From positions 1-42,543 of the forward strand of contig JBLXCH010000016.1 of assembly GCA_048265065.1 (NCBI GenBank): a stretch of 42,543 nt of DNA, in the 5' to 3' direction. Origin of the DNA: Motiliproteus sp048265065. Lineage in GTDB: Bacteria; Pseudomonadota; Gammaproteobacteria; Pseudomonadales; Balneatricaceae. Positions 18,018 to 24,434 of the stretch are shown one piece after another. A model generated the notes under the pieces. The model saw only the letters and a program-made list of their open reading frames with translations, had not been told where the DNA came from and ran no database searches. Made by a program: the position numbers and the translations under genes. The number at the start of each line of letters is the position of its first letter. The first letter of the stretch is position 1.

Positions 18018-18890
18018 ATGAGCGTCCTAATTAATAAAGACACTAAACTGATCTGCCAAGGTTTTACTGGTGGACAGGGTACTTTCCACTCTGAGCAAGC
18101 GCTTGAGTACGGTACGCAGCTTGTTGGCGGCGTGACTCCAGGTAAAGGTGGTCAAGTTCACCTTGGTCTGCCTGTTTTCAATACCGTTGCTGAAGCTGTA
18201 GAAGCAACAGGTGCTGATGCATCTGTTATTTATGTTCCAGCTCCTTTCGTAAAAGATTCACTACTTGAAGCGGCAAATGCTGGTATTAAGCTAGTGGTTG
18301 TTATCACTGAAGGCGTGCCTACTATGGACATGCTAGAAGCGAAAGTTAAGTGCGATGAGCTTGGTACTGTTGTTATCGGTCCTAACTGCCCAGGTGTTAT
18401 TACCCCTGGTGAAACTAAGATCGGTATCATGCCTGGTCATATTCACCTTCCTGGTAAGGTTGGTATCGTATCGCGTTCTGGTACGCTAACTTATGAAGCA
18501 GTTAAGCAAACTACCGATGCTGGCTACGGTCAATCTACCTGCGTAGGTATTGGTGGTGATCCAATTCCTGGCTCTAACTTCATTGACATTTTGAAGTTGT
18601 TCCAAGAAGATCCACAAACTGAAGCGATTGTTATGATCGGTGAAATTGGTGGTTCTGCAGAAGAAGAAGCGGCTGCATTCATCAAGGCAAACGTTACTAA
18701 GCCTGTTGTATCTTACATCGCAGGTGTTACTGCACCTCCAGGTAAGCGTATGGGTCATGCTGGCGCGATTATCTCTGGCGGTAAAGGTACTGCTGATGAG
18801 AAGTTTGCTGCACTTGAAGATGCTGGTGTTAAGACAGTTCGCTCTCTTGCTGACATTGGTGTTGCGCTAAAAGAAATTACTGGTTGGTAA
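18018..18890 (+). CDS. sucD: Succinyl-CoA synthetase, alpha subunit
   Basis: SucD binds CoA and carries the phosphohistidine intermediate of succinyl-CoA synthetase. The 290-residue protein has the N-terminal CoA-binding fold (CQGFTGGQGTFH), the ligase domain with GPNCPGVITPGE, and the phosphorylated His247 in KRMGHAGAIISGGKGTA. ATG 18018 lies 2 nt after the sucC stop, and its Shine-Dalgarno sequence GAGGG is inside the sucC 3' end. The operon ends at the terminator after it. Confidence 0.98.
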   Translation: MSVLINKDTKLICQGFTGGQGTFHSEQALEYGTQLVGGVTPGKGGQVHLGLPVFNTVAEAVEATGADASVIYVPAPFVKDSLLEAANAGIKLVVVITEGVPTMDMLEAKVKCDELGTVVIGPNCPGVITPGETKIGIMPGHIHLPGKVGIVSRSGTLTYEAVKQTTDAGYGQSTCVGIGGDPIPGSNFIDILKLFQEDPQTEAIVMIGEIGGSAEEEAAAFIKANVTKPVVSYIAGVTAPPGKRMGHAGAIISGGKGTADEKFAALEDAGVKTVRSLADIGVALKEITGW

Positions 18891-18912
18891 TATCTGGAAG
18901 TGTAACTAGTAT

Positions 18913-18943
18913 AAAAAGAGCAGCTAAGCTGCTCTTTTTTTTT
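18913..18943 (+). terminator. Intrinsic terminator after sucD
   Basis: A perfect 12-bp stem, AAAAAGAGCAGC / GCTGCTCTTTTT, has a TAA loop and nine T residues in a row (18935-18943). It closes the TCA block. Confidence 0.95.
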
Positions 18944-19015
18944 GAAAAACTGCCGATATTATTAGTTCAGCCATTGTAGCTGGCCAAATTTTTCTCTCCA
19001 AAGTGATCTAGTTGA

Positions 19016-19462
19016 ATGTGGTATTTACTCTCTAGATATATCTACACAGTGGTTGGTATTTTCTTTTTTACCTTTGCCACTCCTCTTCAAGCTCAGTCTA
19101 CGGACTCCCTTGAGCTAATTGTTCATGCGGATTTAGCAGATGAGAATATTGATGTAGCTATGGCTCGCGCTGTTTTTACTCGAAAACTTACGCGGTGGTC
19201 TAACGGGACTGCGATTAAAGTTTATGTGTTGGCTGATGAACATCAATTACATCGTGACTTCGTTAAAGGTAAATTAGGGTTTTTCCCATATCAGCTTCGG
19301 CAAATTTGGGATCGGCTGGTTTTTTCAGGTGTTGAACGAGCGCCAGAGTTAGTTGGGTCAATAGAAGAAATGTATATCGCTATAAAATCGACACCAGGAG
19401 CCATCGGTTACGCGCCTGTAGTGAAAATGCAGGGGGTTCATTATGTCAAACTTGGTGAGTAA
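19016..19462 (+). CDS. Small periplasmic PstS-like substrate-binding domain protein
   Basis: This 148-residue protein has an N-terminal hydrophobic signal (about 1-26, ending near TPLQAQS). The single short domain resembles half of a phosphate-type (PstS) binding protein: the region with FTRKLTRWSNGTAI, the RQIWDRLVFSG helix, and SIEEMYIAIKSTPGAIGYAP. It is much shorter than transport PstS (about 320-340), and no pst permease or ATPase genes are nearby, so transport seems unlikely and a sensing or accessory role is inferred. ATG 19016 lacks a strong ribosome-binding site. Its end overlaps the next gene by 20 nt, which indicates a shared transcript with the porin and GGDEF-EAL genes. The ligand is unknown. 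Confidence 0.8.
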   Translation: MWYLLSRYIYTVVGIFFFTFATPLQAQSTDSLELIVHADLADENIDVAMARAVFTRKLTRWSNGTAIKVYVLADEHQLHRDFVKGKLGFFPYQLRQIWDRLVFSGVERAPELVGSIEEMYIAIKSTPGAIGYAPVVKMQGVHYVKLGE

Positions 19463-20642
19463 GTTAACGCCTTGTTTATTGTTCTTGGTTGCCACTAACT
19501 CAGCGGCTGAGGAGCTTCAAGCTGACGGATTTGATTTCTCTTGGGGAGGCTTTATTACGCAAGGTTGGACTTACACCTCGGAAAATAATTTCTATGGTAA
19601 GTCTGCAGATGATAGCGGTAGCTTTGATTTCCGAGAGCTAGGTTTGTATGGCAGCGTTAACCTGCTGCCACAGCTAAGGCTGAGTGGGCAGTTGCTTTCA
19701 CGGTTGGCCGGTGAAGCTGAAGATGGTGAAGTTGCTGTGGATCACTTGATTCTTGATTGGTCTTTGCAGCAAGAGGCTGATTTGCAGTCAGGGTTGAGAG
19801 TCGGCCGGATTAAACACTTATTAGGTTTCTATAATGACACCCGTGATATAGCTTTTACGCGTTCCGGCGCGGTGTTGCCTCAGTCCATCTATCAAGACCG
19901 TATTCGCGACATTTCAATTTCGTCAGACGGCGTAGCTGCATACCTGAGGAAAAGTACCGATATGGGTTACTTTAACTTTGATCTGCAGCTTGGCCGCCCG
20001 CAAGCAGGTACTAGTACTGAGTTGGCGTTGCTTGGTCGAGACTGGGAAGGTGAGTTTGATGATTCGCGGCTGTGGTTGTTTAGAGCTTTGTATGAGACTC
20101 CCACCAACGGCTTTCGTGTCGCTTTTACTTATGTTGATGCAACCATGCCTTTTGACGCTGCATCAACAGATCCTTTTAATAATTCAGAGGTCGATTTTTC
20201 TGTTATCGGTTTATCCGCTCAATGGAACTTTGAGCACTGGTCGTTAACCTCTGAATTAATGTACGAAAAGCCTGATAGAACTGGCTTTGGTGGCTTGTAT
20301 AACCCGTCCTCAACTAAGGCCGAAACATTTTATATGCAATTAGATCATCGGCTTAGCAGTCAATGGAGTGCTTTTTTACGGTACGACATGGTGTATGCTG
20401 ACGTGAAGGACAAGAGCGGAGAGCAGTTTGAAAATAGTGGTTCGGGGCGTAAGGCGCATCAACGCTACGCTAAAGACTGGACGTTAGGCGTGGGTTATCA
20501 ACCTAATCAAAACTGGTTATTTAGAGCAGAGTGGCACCATATAAAGGGTACTGCTTGGTTGCCTATCCTCGATAATCCCGTGAGCGCCGATACAGAAGAA
20601 AACTGGGACTTAGCTATACTTCAAGCATCATACCGTTTTTGA
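19443..20642 (+). CDS. Outer-membrane porin-like beta-barrel protein
   Basis: The 399-residue product has a signal peptide (MSNLVSKLTPCLLFLVATNSAAEE). Many alternating amphipathic strands follow, rich in aromatic girdle residues (for example FRAEWHHIKG). The last residues, ASYRF, end in the C-terminal Phe recognised by the BAM machinery. No plug or TonB box is seen. It resembles the uncharacterised porins encoded beside small PstS-like proteins and GGDEF/EAL genes; substrate selectivity cannot be read from the sequence. The start overlaps the upstream gene by 20 nt, and the GGDEF-EAL gene begins 8 nt after the stop. Confidence 0.8.
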   Translation: MSNLVSKLTPCLLFLVATNSAAEELQADGFDFSWGGFITQGWTYTSENNFYGKSADDSGSFDFRELGLYGSVNLLPQLRLSGQLLSRLAGEAEDGEVAVDHLILDWSLQQEADLQSGLRVGRIKHLLGFYNDTRDIAFTRSGAVLPQSIYQDRIRDISISSDGVAAYLRKSTDMGYFNFDLQLGRPQAGTSTELALLGRDWEGEFDDSRLWLFRALYETPTNGFRVAFTYVDATMPFDAASTDPFNNSEVDFSVIGLSAQWNFEHWSLTSELMYEKPDRTGFGGLYNPSSTKAETFYMQLDHRLSSQWSAFLRYDMVYADVKDKSGEQFENSGSGRKAHQRYAKDWTLGVGYQPNQNWLFRAEWHHIKGTAWLPILDNPVSADTEENWDLAILQASYRF

Positions 20643-20650
20643 GGCGTTGT

Positions 20651-23506
20651 ATGTTTTTCAAAAAGAACGGATTTCTTAGCTTAAAATGGAAACTCTTTAC
20701 GGTTTTGACCGTGACCTTCACTGCTGTAGCCGTTGGTATTTCTTGGGGCACTTATGTTATTCAGGAAAAACAATTAAAACGTGAGCGGATGTTCTACCTA
20801 GAGCGCAACTCATTAGAACTGACCGCTCAGGTAGCCCGAACGCAGCAAACTTTAATTAATCGCCTTGATTATATTAATCTGGGCGTGTTGCAAGGTTCAC
20901 AATCTCTTTCTTTGGATCGCTATGTCGAAGCGATAGAAAACCAAGCCTCAAAATTAATGTTGGTCTCTGGTATGGAGTCCATTGGTATCGTAAATGAAAG
21001 AGGTGATTTGCTTTATAGTAATGTCGGCATGACCGATTACGGTTTAGTTGATATCGGTAAAGAAGCAATAGCTACCGAACGCCCTGTAGTAACGACGAGC
21101 TGCAAAATAACCTGCTCTGTATATGCCTCAATTCCCATCTTGTTGAAAGGTCAGATTATCAGTGTCAGTGCTTCTGCACCATTGACTGAGGTGATTGTAG
21201 AAACTCGGCACGCTTCTGGTTGGGATGTCGGTATTTACCTACCAGGTTCTGAAACTAAAGGCTCTGCTCATTGGAGTGAATCAGTCATCGCAATGACGAA
21301 TTACCAAACCTTGATGCCTATTCTGGCTTCTAGTGATGCGTCTTTTGGGTCTGATGGTTCACAGCCTAGCCATCAGCTTGTTTCATTCAATGATGCTGTT
21401 TACGAAGTTGTGCTTACCCCGATTGATCTTGCTGATGAAAATCACGCGTTTTGGTTGTTAGCTAGTGACGTAACGTCTAGCTACACCAGTATTAAAGAAA
21501 ACACGCTGCAGTTGTTAGCGATTACTTGGGTCGCCTTATTGCTGTGCGCTTTATGGTTGGCGAAACTGGCGCAGCCTAACTTGCTTGGTTTAGGGATGAT
21601 TCCTAGAGTGATGAAAGCAGTGGCAAGGCATGACTTTCAATCAGCGAGAGACGAACTGAAATCACAGTCACGGCTTTTTAATAAATTGTATGCAGATGAG
21701 CTGACTGTGCTAGCTGATACGACCCATGATATGGCTGCGGAGCTTGAACGCCTCGATAGTGAAATGGAAGTGCGTAATGAGCACCTTCAAAAAAGTAATA
21801 TGGCGTTAGCGCAACAGCGTGATTTTGTCTCAGGATTGCTAGACAACGCTCAAGCAATCATTGTTGTACAGAATGTCGACTCTAAATGTACCAGCATCAA
21901 TAAGTTTGGTCGGTTGCTTTTAGGTAAAACAGAATATGAATGCAACAACTTACCCTTTGAGTCCCTATTTGGAAGGTTGGCAATAGAAGATAAAGTGGGA
22001 TTAGGGCAAGTAAAAGGTGGGCAGCGTCGTGTGCATCGCCATGAAACTATCCTAACCGGCCGAGATGGTATTTCCTCGACCATATCGTGGATGCACTCTA
22101 CGCTCTTGCATCAGAATGATGAACAAGCGGTTCTTTCTATCGGAATGGACATTACTGAGCAGAAAAACGTTCAGCACCAGCTGCATTGGTTAGCTATTCA
22201 CGATCCGTTGACTGAATTGTTGAACCGTGTGGGTCTACAGCGAAAACTACAGTCCTCTATTTTGCGAGCAGCAGATAATAACGGTCAGCTGGCGGTGGTC
22301 TTTTGTGATTTAGACCATTTTAAGCGAGTGAACGATGCGTTTGGTCACCCGATAGGCGACAAACTGCTGACCAAGGTGGCGACTTGTTTAACGGCTGTGC
22401 TTCCCGCTGGAGGGATTTTAGCGCGCTGGGGTGGTGATGAGTTTGTCGTCCTGTTTGAGAATGTCTTGAGCTATGACGACGCTATCGAAAAAGCCATGCT
22501 ATGTCAGCAGCAGTTGAATAATGTGTTTACTCTGGATGGGAAAGAAGTCTTTATTTCAGCGAGTGTTGGCTTGTCTATTTATCCTCATCACGGCTCTGAT
22601 GCGACAACGATTATTAAAAATGCTGATGTTGCATTGTTTCAAGCTAAGCAAGCGGGCCGAAACCAAGTGATGGTTTATAGCTGTGCGCATCATGGCATTG
22701 AAGAAGAAAAAATAAGCTTGGATACTGATTTACGTTATGCGCTTGCTCGTGATGAACTCTATCTGCAATACCAACCACAGATTTGTGCGAACACACATAA
22801 AGTTATTGGTGCAGAAGCGCTAATTCGGTGGAATCATCCTGTTCAAGGTTTTGTGCCCCCTGATCGGTTTATTCCACTAGCAGAAGAAAGCGGCCAGATT
22901 ATTGAGATAGGTGAGTGGGTAATACGGCAGGCTTGCGAGCGGATTCTAGTGTGGGAGCCTTTGCTCTGTCCGGAGTTTAAGCTTTCAGTAAATATTGCAG
23001 GGCCGCAAATTATCGATCGAGATTTTCTGACTCGTGTTAAGTCTGTGATTCATGAAACTGGGATCAATCCTAATCGGCTTGAGCTTGAAATTACTGAAAC
23101 ATTTATCATGACTCATCCTGATAATACCGTTGCAAAACTATCTCAGCTGCGGGAGTTAGGGATCACTCTTGCAATCGATGATTTTGGTACTGGCTATTCG
23201 TCCTTGAGTTACTTGAAGAGCTTGCCGATTGATAAACTTAAAATTGATAAGTCATTTGTATTCGATATAGGCCGTAGTGTTGATGGCGAAGAAATTGCGA
23301 AAGCCATTATCGCATTAGGTCATTCATTGAATTTGAATGTGATTGCTGAAGGGGTAGAAACTGCCGAGCAGGCAGCTTTTTTAACACAAGAACGTTGTGA
23401 TCAGTTTCAGGGGTATTTTTTCAGTCGCCCTTTAATTGAAAGCGACTGTGAGCAGTTTTTAAAGGAGCAGCCTGACTTTAAAGTGAATGTCTTGGTCGCA
23501 CCTTAG
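20651..23506 (+). CDS. Membrane-anchored PAS-GGDEF-EAL c-di-GMP protein
   Basis: This 951-residue inner-membrane signalling protein probably makes and/or degrades cyclic di-GMP. TM1 lies at about 13-35, a periplasmic sensor region at about 36-286 (with a CKITC pair), and TM2 at about 287-307. A coiled linker and PAS-like domain cover about 390-500. The GGDEF domain has an intact GGDEF at 594-598. The EAL domain has EAL at 722-724 plus EITET, DDFGTGYSS, KIDKSF, AEGVE and QGYFFSRP, so the phosphodiesterase metal and catalytic residues are present. The RxxD inhibitory site before GGDEF is replaced by PAGG. I start at ATG 20651 with GAGG 6 nt upstream; an upstream TTG at 20639 is less likely. Its stop overlaps convergent cspD by 4 nt. 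Confidence 0.93.
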   Translation: MFFKKNGFLSLKWKLFTVLTVTFTAVAVGISWGTYVIQEKQLKRERMFYLERNSLELTAQVARTQQTLINRLDYINLGVLQGSQSLSLDRYVEAIENQASKLMLVSGMESIGIVNERGDLLYSNVGMTDYGLVDIGKEAIATERPVVTTSCKITCSVYASIPILLKGQIISVSASAPLTEVIVETRHASGWDVGIYLPGSETKGSAHWSESVIAMTNYQTLMPILASSDASFGSDGSQPSHQLVSFNDAVYEVVLTPIDLADENHAFWLLASDVTSSYTSIKENTLQLLAITWVALLLCALWLAKLAQPNLLGLGMIPRVMKAVARHDFQSARDELKSQSRLFNKLYADELTVLADTTHDMAAELERLDSEMEVRNEHLQKSNMALAQQRDFVSGLLDNAQAIIVVQNVDSKCTSINKFGRLLLGKTEYECNNLPFESLFGRLAIEDKVGLGQVKGGQRRVHRHETILTGRDGISSTISWMHSTLLHQNDEQAVLSIGMDITEQKNVQHQLHWLAIHDPLTELLNRVGLQRKLQSSILRAADNNGQLAVVFCDLDHFKRVNDAFGHPIGDKLLTKVATCLTAVLPAGGILARWGGDEFVVLFENVLSYDDAIEKAMLCQQQLNNVFTLDGKEVFISASVGLSIYPHHGSDATTIIKNADVALFQAKQAGRNQVMVYSCAHHGIEEEKISLDTDLRYALARDELYLQYQPQICANTHKVIGAEALIRWNHPVQGFVPPDRFIPLAEESGQIIEIGEWVIRQACERILVWEPLLCPEFKLSVNIAGPQIIDRDFLTRVKSVIHETGINPNRLELEITETFIMTHPDNTVAKLSQLRELGITLAIDDFGTGYSSLSYLKSLPIDKLKIDKSFVFDIGRSVDGEEIAKAIIALGHSLNLNVIAEGVETAEQAAFLTQERCDQFQGYFFSRPLIESDCEQFLKEQPDFKVNVLVAP

Positions 23507-23709
23507 GTTTCTAGTTTGATATTGATTGCGTGTGTTCCTTTGGGTCCTGGTGTTGTTTCAAAAACAACTTTCTGTCCTGCTTTTAGTGTTTTGTATCCAT
23601 CCATGCTTATCGCGCTATAGTGTGCAAATAGATCTTCATTGGCGACATCACAGACTATAAAGCCATACCCTTTGGCGTTATTAAACCATTTCACAGTTCC
23701 GGACAGCAT
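23503..23709 (-). CDS. cspD: Cold-shock-domain protein, CspD-like
   Basis: This is a 68-residue single cold-shock domain that binds single-stranded nucleic acid. SGTVKWFNNAKGYGFI contains the RNP1 motif and DLFAHYSAI the RNP2 motif (Tyr where Csps often have Phe). SMDGYKTLKAGQ and GPKGTHA closely resemble E. coli CspD, a replication inhibitor made in stationary phase. ATG 23709 has a strong AAGGAG; the in-frame extension to 23751 is not supported. The divergent neighbour is clpS, the classic arrangement. The leader contains an inverted repeat and direct repeats (23747-23792). Confidence 0.92.
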   Translation of the reverse strand: MLSGTVKWFNNAKGYGFIVCDVANEDLFAHYSAISMDGYKTLKAGQKVVFETTPGPKGTHAINIKLET

Positions 23710-23746
23710 GTCGAAAACTCCTTGATTGAATTTGACGATGAATTTT

Positions 23747-23792
23747 CGCAACCAATAAGACTCTAAGAATGTAAGACTCTAGAATGGTTGCG
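23747..23792 (-). repeat. cspD leader inverted repeat with internal direct repeats
   Basis: The arms CGCAACCA (23747-23754) and TGGTTGCG (23785-23792) are perfect 8-bp inverted repeats. The 30-nt interval is made largely of two near-identical direct repeats, TAAGACTCTAAGAATG (23756-23771) and TAAGACTCTAGAATG (23772-23786). It would form a hairpin in the cspD mRNA leader, ending 37 nt before the ATG. Function is unknown. Confidence 0.7.
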
Positions 23793-23902
23793 GGAGTAAT
23801 AAAGCAGCCTACAGGAGGTCATCAAACTAACGATTAACAAAAATCAATAATGCTGAAATTTGATTTGTTTAAAAAACAGCCAAAGAATGTGTTTTTAAGT
23901 AG

Positions 23903-23917
23903 TGATAATCATTATCA
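23903..23917. promoter_or_regulatory. Perfect 7-1-7 Fur-type box
   Basis: TGATAATCATTATCA is an exact match to the 7-1-7 Fur core TGATAATnATTATCA. The 19-bp frame ending at 23916 matches the classic GATAATGATAATCATTATC in 16 of 19 positions by my count. It lies about 75 bp upstream of the clpS promoter -35 and about 195 bp upstream of cspD. TTGAAG-17-TAAAAA (23920-23948, + strand) beside it could be a regulated promoter. Zur or another Fur-family protein is an alternative reader. Confidence 0.6.
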
Positions 23918-23991
23918 ACTTGAAGAATCGTGAGTATCGGGGTAAAAAGGGAACTATAAATGTGTAGTCTTAATCGACCCCAATCAAAAAC

Positions 23992-24019
23992 TTTACAAGT
24001 TTGGCTGCTGTGCTTTATA
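23992..24019 (+). promoter_or_regulatory. Candidate clpS promoter
   Basis: TTTACA (23992-23997) is followed after 16 bp by TTTATA (24014-24019), preceded by TGC as an extended -10. The leader to the clpS ATG would be about 40 nt. Confidence 0.5.
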
Positions 24020-24068
24020 CCTAGAAAAGGTAGAATTAAAGACGAAGCAAAACGTTTTGAGAAGGTCA

Positions 24069-24413
24069 ATGAGTGACAGAAAACCATTTGATATCGTAGC
24101 AGGCACCGATGTTCATCGTGACGGAGGCCTTTTAACCCAGCAGTCTAAACCTGAGTTAAAGCCACCACCCATGTATAAGGTCGTCGTATTAAATGACGAT
24201 TACACACCCATGGATTTCGTCGTCGAAGTGCTGAAGATTTTTTTCAATTTAGAGCAAGAAAAAGCTACACAAATTATGCTTACCATCCATACTCAAGGTA
24301 AGGCCGTTTGTGGCGTTTTTCCAAAAGACATTGCTGAAACCAAAGCAGCTCAAGTCAATCAATATTCCAGAGAATGTAAACATCCATTGCTCTGCGAAAT
24401 TGATAAGGCCTGA
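24069..24413 (+). CDS. clpS: ATP-dependent Clp protease adaptor ClpS
   Basis: ClpS is the N-recognin that captures proteins with N-degron residues (Leu, Phe, Tyr, Trp) and hands them to ClpAP. The 114-residue protein has a flexible N-terminal extension and then the conserved core YKVVVLNDDYTPMDFVVEVL, whose Asn-Asp-Asp and Met line the binding pocket, and IHTQGKAVCGVF. ATG 24069 has GAGAAGG just upstream; the in-frame TTG at 24057 is rejected. It is followed by clpA after 21 nt. Confidence 0.97.
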   Translation: MSDRKPFDIVAGTDVHRDGGLLTQQSKPELKPPPMYKVVVLNDDYTPMDFVVEVLKIFFNLEQEKATQIMLTIHTQGKAVCGVFPKDIAETKAAQVNQYSRECKHPLLCEIDKA

Positions 24414-24434
24414 TTTAAATTAGGGGCTAATATC

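Larger units (their letters stand above)
23710..24068. other. cspD-clpS divergent regulatory region
   Basis: This 359-bp gap holds the cspD leader repeat, a perfect Fur-type palindrome (23903-23917) and a candidate clpS promoter (23992-24019), each listed separately. I see no open reading frame with a ribosome-binding site and no clear terminator that would define a small RNA. Confidence 0.6.
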
